From assembly GCF_004798685.1 (NCBI RefSeq), contig NZ_CP039291.1, forward strand, positions 496,001 through 560,000: a stretch of 64,000 bases of DNA, read 5' to 3'. Positions within the stretch are counted from its first letter, which is position 1. Every line of letters starts with the position of its first letter. Below the pieces are notes generated by a model. The model had not been told where the DNA came from and did not search any database. It was given only the letters and a program-made list of their open reading frames with translations. This DNA is from Cellulomonas shaoxiangyii. GTDB taxonomy: Bacteria > Actinomycetota > Actinomycetes > Actinomycetales > Cellulomonadaceae. Positions 36,004-44,508 of the stretch are shown here, in pieces. A program made the translations under genes and the position numbers.

Positions 36004-36677
36004 CCGGCACCGTCAGCGCCCCCGCCACCGACGCGGGCCCCACCGTCCTGGAGCGCCTCGCCGCGCACCGCCTCGTCCCCGTCGTCGTCCTGGACGACGC
36101 GAAGGACGCGGACGGCCTCGGCAGCGCCCTCGTCGCCGGCGGCCTGCCCGTCGCCGAGGTCACGTTCCGCACCGCCGCGGCCGCGGACGCGATCCGCGCG
36201 CTGCGCGACCGCGGCGACGTGCTCGTCGGGGCCGGCACGGTCCTGACGCCCGACCAGGTCGACGCGGCCGTCGCGGCCGGCGCCGACTACGTCGTCTCGC
36301 CCGGCACCAGCCGCGCGGTCGTCGAGCGCTGCGCCGAGCACGGTGTCCTCGCGCTGCCCGGCGCCGTCACCGCGACGGAGGTGCAGGCCGCGCTCGAGCT
36401 CGGCGTGACCACGGTGAAGTTCTTCCCCGCCGGCACGTCCGGCGGGTCGAAGGCGATCGCCGCGCTCGCCGCGCCCTTCGGCGGCGTGCGCTTCGTCCCG
36501 ACCGGCGGCATCGGCCCGGCGAACCTCGACGAGTACCTCGCGCTGGGGTGCGTCGCGGCCGTCGGCGGCTCGTGGATGGTCCCGCGCGACCTCGTCCGCG
36601 CCGGCGACCTGGAAGCGGTGCGCAACCTCGTCGCCGACGCCGTCGCGCTGGCCACCGACCTGCGCCCCGCCGTCTGA
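36000..36677 (+). CDS. kdgA: KDPG/KHG aldolase
   Basis: A 225-residue 2-keto-3-deoxy-6-phosphogluconate aldolase splitting KDPG into pyruvate and glyceraldehyde-3-phosphate. The Schiff-base Lys140 lies in TTVKFFPAGTSGG, and catalytic Glu53 in VAEVTFRT. LVGAGTVLTPDQ and FVPTGGIGPANLDEYLALG are conserved. The GTG start overlaps the uxaC stop (GTGA). It acts after the kinase encoded by the next gene, so gene order does not follow reaction order. Confidence 0.94.
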   Translation: MTGTVSAPATDAGPTVLERLAAHRLVPVVVLDDAKDADGLGSALVAGGLPVAEVTFRTAAAADAIRALRDRGDVLVGAGTVLTPDQVDAAVAAGADYVVSPGTSRAVVERCAEHGVLALPGAVTATEVQAALELGVTTVKFFPAGTSGGSKAIAALAAPFGGVRFVPTGGIGPANLDEYLALGCVAAVGGSWMVPRDLVRAGDLEAVRNLVADAVALATDLRPAV

Positions 36678-36727
36678 CCGGCGTCCCGCGCCGCCCCCCG
36701 TTCCCCCCGACGCCTCAGGAGCCGACC

Positions 36728-37831
36728 ATGCCCGACGTGACGATCCGCCCCGCCGCCGAGACCCGCTACGACGCGGTGAGCCTCGGCGAGGTCATGCTGC
36801 GCCTCGACCCGGGGGAGGGGCGCATCCGCACGACGCGCACCTTCCGCGCGTGGGAGGGCGGCGGCGAGTACAACGTGGCGCGTGGTCTGCGCCGCGCGTT
36901 CGGGCTGCGCGCCGCGATCGTGACCGCGCTCGCGGACAACGAGGTCGGGCGGCTGGTCGAGGACCTCGTGCTCCAGGGCGGGCTCGACACGTCGTTCGTC
37001 CGGTGGGTGCCGTACGACGGCGTGGGCCGCGCGGTGCGCAACGGCCTCAACTTCACCGAGCGCGGCTTCGGTGTGCGCGGCGCCGTGGGCGTGTCCGACC
37101 GCGGGCACACCGCGGCGTCGCAGCTCGCGCCCGGCGACGTCGACTGGGAGCACCTGTTCGGCGAGCTCGGGGTGCGCTGGTTCCACACGGGCGGCATCTT
37201 CGCGGCGCTGTCGGACTCCGCGGCGGAGACCGTCATCGAGGCCGTCACGGTCGCGCACCGGCACGGCACGGTCGTCTCCTACGACCTCAACTACCGGCCG
37301 TCGCTGTGGAAGGCCGTGGGCGGGCAGGCGCGCGCGCAGGAGGTCAACCGGGAGATCGCCCCGCACATCGACGTAATGATCGGCAACGAGGAGGACTTCA
37401 CCGCCTCGCTCGGGTTCGAGGTCGAGGGCGTCGACGAGAACCTGTCCGACCTCGAGGTGGACCAGTTCGCCGCGATGATCGAGAAGGTCGCCGCGGCGTA
37501 CCCGAACTTCCAGGTCATCGCGACGACCATGCGCACGGTCCGCAGCGCGACGGTCAACGACTGGGGCGCCCTGGCGTGGTCGCGCGCGTCGGGACTGGTG
37601 CAGGCCACGCACCGCCCGGGCCTGGAGATCCTCGACCGCGTCGGCGGCGGCGACTCGTTCGCGTCCGGCCTCGCCTTCGGCCTGCTCGACGGCCAGGACC
37701 TGCAGACCGCCGTCGAGTACGGCGCGGCGCACGGCGCGCTGGCCATGACGACGCCGGGGGACACGACCATGGCGACGAAGGCGGAGGTGCTCAAGCTCGC
37801 CGGTGGCGGCAGCGCCCGCGTCGACCGCTGA
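36728..37831 (+). CDS. kdgK: PfkB-family sugar kinase, probable 2-keto-3-deoxygluconate kinase
   Basis: A 367-residue ribokinase-family kinase. Substrate-binding sequence appears in SLGEVMLRLDPGEGRIRTTRTFRAWEGGGEYNVA. The ATP/anion-hole motif GGGDSFASG contains catalytic Asp309. Its position after uxaC and kdgA makes phosphorylation of 2-keto-3-deoxygluconate to KDPG the natural role. It is somewhat longer than typical kinases of the family (about 310), with an insertion around 225-260. CAGGAG precedes the ATG. Confidence 0.9.
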   Translation: MPDVTIRPAAETRYDAVSLGEVMLRLDPGEGRIRTTRTFRAWEGGGEYNVARGLRRAFGLRAAIVTALADNEVGRLVEDLVLQGGLDTSFVRWVPYDGVGRAVRNGLNFTERGFGVRGAVGVSDRGHTAASQLAPGDVDWEHLFGELGVRWFHTGGIFAALSDSAAETVIEAVTVAHRHGTVVSYDLNYRPSLWKAVGGQARAQEVNREIAPHIDVMIGNEEDFTASLGFEVEGVDENLSDLEVDQFAAMIEKVAAAYPNFQVIATTMRTVRSATVNDWGALAWSRASGLVQATHRPGLEILDRVGGGDSFASGLAFGLLDGQDLQTAVEYGAAHGALAMTTPGDTTMATKAEVLKLAGGGSARVDR

Positions 37832-37923
37832 GCCGTCCGCTGGGCCGTCCGCGGTGCGGGGCCGTCCGGGTGCAGGCCGTCTCGCCGTCGCGCGCGTCCC
37901 GGCGCGTCGGGGTCACGCTGCCC

Positions 37924-37929
37924 TAGCCT
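37924..37929 (+). promoter_or_regulatory. -10 box for a leaderless LacI gene
   Basis: TAGCCT is followed by 7 nt and then ATG (37937), with no ribosome-binding site. This separates the LacI gene from the upstream operon. Confidence 0.5.
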
Positions 37930-37936
37930 GACGCCC

Positions 37937-38965
37937 ATGGCCTCGAGCGTGACCCTCAGCGACGTGGCGCGTGAGGCCGGCGTCTCGCTGGCCACCGCGT
38001 CGCGCGCGATCAACGGCAGCGCCAACCGCACGGTCCGTCCGGACCTGCGCGAGCGCGTGCTCGAGGCGGCCGAGCGGCTCCGCTACACCCCGGACGCGAA
38101 CGCGCAGGCGATGGCCCGCGGGCGGACGACGTCGCTGGGCCTCGTGGTGCACGACATCGCCGACCCGTTCTTCTCCTCGATCGCCGCCGGGGTCACGCAG
38201 GCGGCGGACCGCGCGGCGCTGCAGGTCACGCTCGCGAGCACGCAGCACCAGCCGGCCCGCGAGGTCGAGCTCGTCCGGCTGCTGCAGCGTCAGCGGGCCC
38301 GCGCGATCGTGATCGCGGGCGGCCGGCACGACGACGACGCGGGGAACGCCGCCATGCGCGACGCCCTCGCGGACTTCCGCGGCGCCGGCGGCGCCGTCGC
38401 CCTCGTCGGGCAGCCGGTGCTCGGCGTCGACACGGTCGCGGTCGACAACGCGGCCGGCGCCGACGCGCTCGCGCGGGCCCTGCACGCACGCGGCTACCGG
38501 CACGCGGGCGTGCTCGGCGGCCCCGAGGACCACCTCACGGCACGCGAGCGGCGCGAGGCGTTCACCGCGGCGTTCGCCGAGCTCGGCGCTCCCGTGCAGC
38601 CCGCGCACGTGGTCACGGGCGAGTTCACGCACGAGGGCGGCGAGGCCGCGATGCGCGAGCTGCTGAGCGCGGGAGGCGACGTCGACGTGGTGTTCGCCGT
38701 GAACGACGTGATGGCGCTCGGTGCCCTCGCGGCCGCCCGCGACCTCGGGGTCCGGGTGCCCGAGGACGTCGCGCTCGCCGGGTTCGACGACATCCTCACG
38801 CTGCGTGACGTCGTGCCGCCGCTGACCACGGTGCGCGTGCCCCTCGTCGACGTCGGCGTCCTCGCGACCGAGCTGGCCCTCGAGGAGCACACGGGCGCGG
38901 CCCGCGTGCGGACGGTCGCCACCGAGGTCGTGCTGCGCGCGTCCACCCCCGACCGCACGGTCTGA
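37937..38965 (+). CDS. LacI-family transcriptional regulator
   Basis: A 342-residue LacI/GalR protein. The HTH and hinge read VTLSDVAREAGVSLATASRAINGSANRTVRPDLRERVLEAAERLRYTPDANAQAMARGR. The effector domain contains VHDIADPFFSSIAAGV and VFAVNDVMALGALAAA. It lies just after kdgK on the same strand but has its own leaderless promoter. Its target may be the hexuronate operon or a unit outside the window; with a LacI gene already divergent from uxaC, a second role is likely. Confidence 0.92.
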   Translation: MASSVTLSDVAREAGVSLATASRAINGSANRTVRPDLRERVLEAAERLRYTPDANAQAMARGRTTSLGLVVHDIADPFFSSIAAGVTQAADRAALQVTLASTQHQPAREVELVRLLQRQRARAIVIAGGRHDDDAGNAAMRDALADFRGAGGAVALVGQPVLGVDTVAVDNAAGADALARALHARGYRHAGVLGGPEDHLTARERREAFTAAFAELGAPVQPAHVVTGEFTHEGGEAAMRELLSAGGDVDVVFAVNDVMALGALAAARDLGVRVPEDVALAGFDDILTLRDVVPPLTTVRVPLVDVGVLATELALEEHTGAARVRTVATEVVLRASTPDRTV

Positions 38966-39322
38966 CGCGACACCGCCGCGCGACCCGGCCGCCGGGCGGT
39001 GGCCGACGCGGGGGCACGTGGGCCACCTGCCGCGCGCCGGGCGGCTGCGCACCCCGCCGATACCGCTCCTGCCGCGGCGGCGGGTCGCCCGGGGGTAGGG
39101 GCCCTTCTGACGGGCGTACGCACGGTGTGCGTACGCCCGTGGACGTGATGCCCGCACCGGGCGGACACGCCGCCGCAGCACGCTGGTGCGGCACACCTCG
39201 TACGTGCAGCGGGGCATGCGCCGGTCGCCTACGGGCGCCCGGCACGGCGCCCGGCGTCGGGCGCGCTGTCGGACGGGGCGAGCACCCTCGCGTCGGCCGG
39301 TCCGCTGCGGGACGATGCCCGG
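38966..39322 (+). other. Intergenic region with a terminator and no gene
   Basis: A 357-bp non-coding stretch between the LacI gene and a lipoprotein gene. The only clear element is the hairpin at 39110-39140. No ORF with recognisable features or RNA gene was seen in it. Confidence 0.6.
39110..39140. terminator. Hairpin terminator
   Basis: ACGGGCGTACGCAC (39110-39123) and its exact complement (39127-39140) form a 14-bp stem with GGT loop. It lies 145 bp after the LacI stop and 182 bp before the next gene. Confidence 0.65.
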
Positions 39323-40297
39323 ATGCCTCTCGTCGTCGCCCGCGCCGGCCGGGCACGCCGGCGTCCCGCTCCGGCGGCCGCGGTCGCGGCCGCGGTCCTG
39401 GCCGGGACGCTGACGGCGTGCGGGCCGCCCGCACCGACGCCGTCGACCACCACCCCCGCACCCACCGCCACCGACGCCGGGCCGCTGCCCGACGACGTCG
39501 CCCGCGCGCTCGCGGTCGAGGTCGCGCAGGCGCGCACGGACCGCGTGGCGCGCGTCGTCGAGCTGCGGGTGCGCAACGCCGGTCCGGTGGACGTCACCGT
39601 CGTGGAGGGCCGGCTCACGACCGCCACGACCGCCGCCCCGGCCGTCACGGAGAAGGAGCGCGAGATCCGTGGCGGGTCCACGCGAGCGATGCGGGCAGCG
39701 CTGGCCGCGCCCACCTGCCCGGCCGTCGCGACGGGCACCGCCGGGCCGGACCCGGCGCCCGTGGTCGAGCTCGACGTCGTCGACGCCGAGGGCCGCGCGG
39801 GCACCGTGCGGGTGGTGCCGACCGACGAGACGGACGACCTGCGGCGCGTGCACGGGGAGGACTGCGCCGCGGCGGCCGTCGCGGCGGGGCTGCGGCTGGG
39901 TCTCGACGACGCGCTCGTCACCCGCGAGGAGGACGGGCGGCCCGTCGCGGACCTCGTGCTGCGGGTCGAGCCCGTGGCCGGCGGCCCGCACGTGCGGCTG
40001 GTGCAGGTCGGCGGGACGACGCTGCTGCGCCCGGCCGCCGCGCTCGGGCCCTGGGTCGTCGACGTCGACTCGGCGCACCCGCCCGCCGACGGGCGCGTCG
40101 TCCTGCCCGTCGTCCCCGCCCGCTGCGACGTGCACGCGATCGCGGAGGACAAGCGCGGCACCGTGCTGGGGGTGCGGGCCGTGGTGGACGGCGTGGAGCA
40201 GCCCGAGCTCTACGTCGCCGCCTCCGCGCAGCTGCGCGGTGCCCTGCACGAGTTCGTGCGTGCGGCGTGCGGCGTGCCCGACGACGCCCGCACGTGA
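39323..40297 (+). CDS. Hypothetical lipoprotein
   Basis: A 324-residue protein with a lipoprotein signal (AAAVLAGTLTAC, Cys33) and a Pro/Thr spacer to about residue 50. The remainder is beta-rich, with no motif I recognise. Two spaced cysteines (in APTCPAVA and GEDCAAAAV), one in PARCDVHAI and one near the C-terminus may form disulfides outside the membrane. The ATG lies 6 nt after a weak -10-like GACGAT, so it may also be leaderless. It stands alone, convergent with the GntR gene. Function unknown. Confidence 0.75.
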   Translation: MPLVVARAGRARRRPAPAAAVAAAVLAGTLTACGPPAPTPSTTTPAPTATDAGPLPDDVARALAVEVAQARTDRVARVVELRVRNAGPVDVTVVEGRLTTATTAAPAVTEKEREIRGGSTRAMRAALAAPTCPAVATGTAGPDPAPVVELDVVDAEGRAGTVRVVPTDETDDLRRVHGEDCAAAAVAAGLRLGLDDALVTREEDGRPVADLVLRVEPVAGGPHVRLVQVGGTTLLRPAAALGPWVVDVDSAHPPADGRVVLPVVPARCDVHAIAEDKRGTVLGVRAVVDGVEQPELYVAASAQLRGALHEFVRAACGVPDDART

Positions 40298-40307
40298 GGG
40301 GTGGCGG

Positions 40308-41009
40308 TCAGCGCGCGCCGACGGCCGCCCGGACCGCGCGCCCCGCCAGCAGGTCCTCGACGCCGAGCAGGTGCGTGGCCATCCGCAGCCGGGCCCGGTC
40401 CGGGTCGCGGGCGGTGACGGCGGCGAGGATCGCCTCGTGCTCCGCGGCGACGCGCTCGCCCGCCACGTCGTGCAGCTCCTCCCACGCGCGGCGGCGCGCG
40501 TGCGTGCCGGCCAGGCCGTCGATGAGGGCGGCGAGCACCGAGTTCCCCGACCCGTCGGCCACGGCCCGGTGGAACGTGAGGTCGGCGCGCACGAGCGCCT
40601 GGGGGTCGGGGGCCGCGTCGACCAGCGTCCGCGTCGTGTCGTCGAGCGCCGCGCGCGCCCGCGCGATCTGCGGGTCCGTCATCCGCAGGGCCGCGAGCCC
40701 GGCGGCCTCGGTCTCGAGCATGCGCCGTACCGCCTGCAGCTCGGTGCGGTCGCCGGGGACGTCGGCCACGAACTGGAGCGGGGTCAGCAGCGTCGCGGGG
40801 TTGAGGTCGGTGACGTAGGTGCCGTCGCCGTGCCGCGCCTCGAGGATGCCGAGCACGACGAGCGCCCGGACCCCCTCCCGCAACGAGCCGCGGCTGACGC
40901 CGAGCTCGACGGCGAGCTCCTTCTCGGCCGGCAGCCGGTCGCCCGGGCGCAGACCGCCGTCGAGGATCAGCCGCTGGATGTCCTCGACGACACCCTGGGT
41001 GCGTGACAC
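40308..41009 (-). CDS. GntR-family regulator, FadR/FCD type
   Basis: A 233-residue regulator. The N-terminal winged HTH (about 5-70) reads LRPGDRLPAEKELAVELGVSRGSLREGVRALVVLGILEARHGDGTYV. The all-helical FCD ligand-binding domain (about 85-225) has the metal/carboxylate-binding pattern with Asp and His in VRADLTFHRAVA and His in AAEHEAILAAV. FCD regulators usually sense sugar acids or other carboxylates. It lies 55 bp after a fuconolactonase-like gene on the same strand and could be co-transcribed with it. GAGGACGG precedes the GTG start. Confidence 0.9.
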   Translation of the reverse strand: MSRTQGVVEDIQRLILDGGLRPGDRLPAEKELAVELGVSRGSLREGVRALVVLGILEARHGDGTYVTDLNPATLLTPLQFVADVPGDRTELQAVRRMLETEAAGLAALRMTDPQIARARAALDDTTRTLVDAAPDPQALVRADLTFHRAVADGSGNSVLAALIDGLAGTHARRRAWEELHDVAGERVAAEHEAILAAVTARDPDRARLRMATHLLGVEDLLAGRAVRAAVGAR

Positions 41010-41036
41010 GTGCCCGTCCTCGTCCGCTGTGACGCG

Positions 41037-41053
41037 CCGACCTGGAGGGTCGG
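41037..41053. promoter_or_regulatory. CCGACC-N5-GGTCGG inverted repeat before the GntR gene
   Basis: CCGACC (41037-41042) and GGTCGG (41048-41053) flank 5 bp in the short gap between the hydrolase stop and the GntR start. It could be a GntR operator or a weak intercistronic hairpin. Confidence 0.4.
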
Positions 41054-41064
41054 CCCGGTCGATG

Positions 41065-41940
41065 CTAGCCCGCGACCAGCACGGGGATGCCGTAGACCTC
41101 GACGGCGGTCCGCCCCAGGACGCGTGCGCGTCCCACGTCGTCGAGCCCGTCGAGCGTGGCGCGGACGGCCCGCCAGGCGTCCTCCCAGGACGCCTGACCG
41201 CGCAGCGCGCTCGGCCAGTCGCTGCCGGCCATGAGGCGGTCGGGGCCGAACGCGGCCAGGGCGTGGTCGACGGCCGGTCGCACGTCGTCCGCGGTCCAGC
41301 CGGGCCCGGCGACGCGGCCGAGGCCCGCGAGCTTCGCGACGACGTTCGGCACCTGCGCGACCTCGTCGAGCGCGGCAGTCCACCGGCTCCACGTCGCGGT
41401 GTCGCCCGCGCGGAGCGCCCCGAGGGGTGGCCCCCCGAGGTGGTCGACGACCACCGTCAGCTTGGGGTGCCGCTCGGCGACCGTGGCCACGTGGCGGAGG
41501 AGCTCGGGCGTCGTCGCGGGCAGGTCGAGGACGAGGCGGCGCTCGGTGAGCATGTGCAGGCCGTCGTCGACGACGTCCCGGACCAGCCACCGGGCGTCGG
41601 GCTCGCGGTCGATGTGGTGGCTCACGCCCACGAGGGGCTCGGCGCGCCAGTGGTCGAGCTGGGTCGCGGCCTCGTCGGGGCGGTCGAGGGGGACCCACCC
41701 GACGACGCCCACGACGTCCGGGGACGACAGCGCCTGGAAGAGGAGGTTCTCCGAGTCGGCCCGGTTGTCGGCGGACTGCACGAGCACCACGCCGTCCACG
41801 TGGTGCTCGTGCAGCGCTCCGCCCACGTCGGCGACGCGGTACGCCCGGTGCAGGAGGGAGGGGTCCTGCGCCATCCACGGGTAGTGGACCGTCTCGGGGT
41901 CCCACACCTGCAGATGTGCGTCCACGACGTCGTAGGGCAT
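41065..41940 (-). CDS. Amidohydrolase of the fuconolactonase/GLI family
   Basis: A 291-residue TIM-barrel amidohydrolase_2 protein. The metal-site start reads VDAHLQVWDPETVHYPWM, with later His/Asp in LTVVVDHLGGPP and LMAGSDWPS. This family hydrolyses sugar lactones such as L-fucono-1,5-lactone or L-rhamnono-lactone, or decarboxylates dicarboxylates. A GH95 fucosidase gene 3.8 kb away makes a fuconate pathway attractive, but no other fuconate gene is present. A TACGGT box 6 nt before the ATG suggests a leaderless transcript. The GntR gene downstream may be its regulator. Confidence 0.8.
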   Translation of the reverse strand: MPYDVVDAHLQVWDPETVHYPWMAQDPSLLHRAYRVADVGGALHEHHVDGVVLVQSADNRADSENLLFQALSSPDVVGVVGWVPLDRPDEAATQLDHWRAEPLVGVSHHIDREPDARWLVRDVVDDGLHMLTERRLVLDLPATTPELLRHVATVAERHPKLTVVVDHLGGPPLGALRAGDTATWSRWTAALDEVAQVPNVVAKLAGLGRVAGPGWTADDVRPAVDHALAAFGPDRLMAGSDWPSALRGQASWEDAWRAVRATLDGLDDVGRARVLGRTAVEVYGIPVLVAG

Positions 41941-41946
41941 GGTCCG

Positions 41947-41952
41947 ACCGTA
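41947..41952 (-). promoter_or_regulatory. -10 box of the hydrolase/GntR unit (leaderless)
   Basis: On the minus strand TACGGT is followed by 6 nt and ATG (41940). Upstream (41990-42010) lies a direct repeat of ATCCTCATCC of unknown role. Confidence 0.4.
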
Positions 41953-42054
41953 GCCGGTGCTCCGATGTCTGGAACGTCCCGGGTGCCCGATCCTCATCCA
42001 ATCCTCATCCGCGAGGCGTCAGGTGGACGAGACATCCGATGACTCAGGACGTGG

Positions 42055-43899
42055 TCAGCGTCCGACGGCGTACCCCTGCATCCCGCGCGGGTTCGCCGCC
42101 GCCTCGAGCAGGCCGTCCGCCCGGACCCCCGCGGCGCTGATGCGCCCGAGCGACCACGCGCCCGCGTCCTGCAGCGCGTGCCCGCGGGCCGCGAGCGCGG
42201 CGAGGACCGGGGCGCCCAGCCGCGACTCCGCGGAGAGCCCGCGCGGCGTGTGCGTGCGCGGGTGGAACGAGCCGTGCACGTGCGTGGAGTGCCACGACGC
42301 GCCGTCGATCGCCGCCTGCAGGTCCGCCCCGCCGACGAGGTGGCGCAGCAGGAACGGGACCGTCCACTGGTCCTGCTGGTCGCCGCCCGGGGTCCCGAAC
42401 GCGAAGCCGCTCCCGTCGCCGCCCAGCACGAGGGCCGGGCTCAGCGTGGTACGGGGGCGCGTGCCCGGGACCAGGCTCGACGCGAGCCCCTGCTGGAGCC
42501 AGAACATCTGCGCGCGCGTCGGCAGCGCGAACCCCAGGCCGGGCACGACGGGGCTGGACTGCAGCCACCCGCCCGAGGGCGTCGCCGACACGCGGTTGCC
42601 CCACCGGTCCACGACGTCGACGTGGCACGTGTCGCCGGGGGACAGGCCCAGGGCCGACACCGTCGGCTCGCCCAGCCCGCCCGCGGCCGCGCCGCCCGCA
42701 CCCCGGCCGGCCTCGACCTCGGCGCGCGCCTCGACGAGCGCGCGGGGCAGGACGGGCTCGCGCCCGTCGGGGCTGCCCGGCCGGTAGCCGCCGTCGGCGT
42801 CGGCGCCCACGAGCCGGGCCCGCTCGGCCGCGTACGCCGCGGACAGCAACGCGTCGAGCGGCACGTCGGCCGAGTCCCCGTACCAGGCGTCCCGGTCGGC
42901 GAACGCGAGCTTCGCGGCCTCGGTGGCGAGGTGCACGAGCTCGGTGGCCGCCTCGACGGCGACCTCGCCGCGCGCCTCGGCGGCCACGACGTCGCGCACC
43001 AGCCCGTCGACGCCGAGCGCGTCGAGCAGCCGCAGCTGCTGCAGCAGCACGGGGCCCTGACCCCACGCGGCCGTCTTGTGCACCTCGACCCCCGCGAACG
43101 GCACGGACACCGTCGGCTCCTCGGTGGCCCGCCACGCGGCGAGGTCGTCGCCGCGCAGGAGCCCCGTGTGGGAGGAGCCGGTGGCGTCCATGACGGGCGT
43201 GCCCGCCACGAACGTGTCGACGGCCTCGGCGACGAAGCCCTCGTAGAACGCCCGCCGCGCCGCCTCGACCTGCGCCTCACGGTCGGGGCCGGCGGACTCC
43301 GCCTCCGCGACCAGCCGCTCGAACGTCGCGGCGAGCGCGGGGTTGGCGAACCGGCTGCCCGCCGCGGGCGCGTGCCCGCCGGCCAGGTACACCTCGGCGC
43401 TCGTCGGCCAGTGCGCCGCGAACATGTCCGCGACCGTCGCGACCGTCCGGGCCGCGGCCGGGACGAGCGGGTAGCCGTCGCGCGCGTACCCGATCGCGGG
43501 GGCGAGCACCTCCGCGAGCGTCATCGTCCCGTAGCGCGCCAGCAGGTCCAGCCACGCGCCGAACGCGCCGGGCACGACCGCGGCGAGGTGCCCGGTGCCC
43601 GGGACGACGTCCACCCCGAGCGCCGCGAACGCCAGCGGCGTCGCCAGGGCGGGTGCGGTGCCCTGCCCGACGACCACGAACGTGCCTCCGTCCGCGGCCC
43701 GGTGGCCGATGATCGGCACGTCCCCGCCGGGGCCGTTCAGGTGCGGCTCGACGACCGAGAGCGTGAAGCCGGCCGCCACCGCGGCGTCGAACGCGTTGCC
43801 GCCCGCCTCGAGCGTGCGCATCCCGACCGCGCTGGCGAGCCAGTGCGTCGAGCCGACCATGCCGAAGGTGCCCGTCAGGACGGGTCGCGTGGTGAACAC
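42055..43899 (-). CDS. Gamma-glutamyltransferase family protein
   Basis: A 614-residue Ntn-hydrolase proenzyme of the GGT family. The large-subunit region has GGNAFDAAVAAGFTLSVVEPHLNGPGGD. The predicted autocleavage nucleophile is Thr424 in SPGDTCHVDVVDRWGNRVSATPSGGW. The oxyanion-region sequence lacks the usual SSIAD-type block and reads WLQSSPVVPG. There is no signal peptide, so it would act in the cytoplasm, unlike classical periplasmic GGT. It may be an acylase-like paralogue rather than a glutathione hydrolase. Single gene, no obvious operon partner. Confidence 0.85.
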   Translation of the reverse strand: MFTTRPVLTGTFGMVGSTHWLASAVGMRTLEAGGNAFDAAVAAGFTLSVVEPHLNGPGGDVPIIGHRAADGGTFVVVGQGTAPALATPLAFAALGVDVVPGTGHLAAVVPGAFGAWLDLLARYGTMTLAEVLAPAIGYARDGYPLVPAAARTVATVADMFAAHWPTSAEVYLAGGHAPAAGSRFANPALAATFERLVAEAESAGPDREAQVEAARRAFYEGFVAEAVDTFVAGTPVMDATGSSHTGLLRGDDLAAWRATEEPTVSVPFAGVEVHKTAAWGQGPVLLQQLRLLDALGVDGLVRDVVAAEARGEVAVEAATELVHLATEAAKLAFADRDAWYGDSADVPLDALLSAAYAAERARLVGADADGGYRPGSPDGREPVLPRALVEARAEVEAGRGAGGAAAGGLGEPTVSALGLSPGDTCHVDVVDRWGNRVSATPSGGWLQSSPVVPGLGFALPTRAQMFWLQQGLASSLVPGTRPRTTLSPALVLGGDGSGFAFGTPGGDQQDQWTVPFLLRHLVGGADLQAAIDGASWHSTHVHGSFHPRTHTPRGLSAESRLGAPVLAALAARGHALQDAGAWSLGRISAAGVRADGLLEAAANPRGMQGYAVGR

Positions 43900-43980
43900 C
43901 GGACGATCCTGCGCCGTCCCGGTGGCCTGGACAACACGCGGCGCCCCGCGGGTCGCCGAGGACGCGCCGGGAGCCCGGCG

Positions 43981-44508
43981 TCAGACGCCGTCGAGCGGCT
44001 TCTGCAGGAGGGTGGCGCTGAACAGCGGGAAGTCACGCCGCCCGACGACCGCGAAGCCGTACCGCTCGTAGTACCGGCGCAGCACCGGGTTCGTGTCGCG
44101 GCAGTCGAGCCGGAACAGGCCGACGCCCGCCGCGCGCCCGCGCTCGGCCGCCCAGTCCAGCAGCGTGCGCCCGAGCCCGGTGCCGCGCCGGGACCGGGCG
44201 GTCATGAGCCCGTGCACGTACACCGCCGGGGTGTCGTCGGCGCCCCAGAACTCGGGGTCCGCCCACAGCAGCCGCAGCGTCCCGACGACCTCGCCCGGCG
44301 CGCCACGCACGACGTGCCACTCGCCCGCGGCCAGCTGCGCCTCGACGCGGGCGCGGGGCAGCGACCCGCGCGGCCACTGCACGACGCCGGCCGTCTCCAT
44401 CCACTCCTCGAGCGAGGTGCGCAGGGCGAGGATCGCGCCGACGTCGTCGGGCCGTGCGGGCTCGACGACGACCCCGGCGCCCGGGCCCCTCACGTGCGCC
44501 CCGCTCAT
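43981..44508 (-). CDS. GNAT-family N-acetyltransferase
   Basis: A 175-residue GCN5-related acetyltransferase. The acetyl-CoA binding motif A reads VYVHGLMTARSRRGTGLGRTLLDWAAERGRA, and motif B is CRDTNPVLRRYYERYGFAVVG. The acceptor is unknown. The ATG overlaps the trmL stop (ATGA), so it is translated as the second gene of a trmL-GNAT pair. Confidence 0.88.
   Translation of the reverse strand: MSGAHVRGPGAGVVVEPARPDDVGAILALRTSLEEWMETAGVVQWPRGSLPRARVEAQLAAGEWHVVRGAPGEVVGTLRLLWADPEFWGADDTPAVYVHGLMTARSRRGTGLGRTLLDWAAERGRAAGVGLFRLDCRDTNPVLRRYYERYGFAVVGRRDFPLFSATLLQKPLDGV

Noticed and set aside
37832..37882. Four copies of GCCGTC after kdgK as a possible regulatory repeat
   Set aside because: The units are short, unevenly spaced and common at this GC content; no pairing or conserved spacing supports a function.
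38966..39322. A tRNA or small RNA gene in the gap after the second hexuronate-region LacI gene
   Set aside because: No cloverleaf or T-loop-like GGTTCRA sequence was found; only the terminator-like hairpin stands out.
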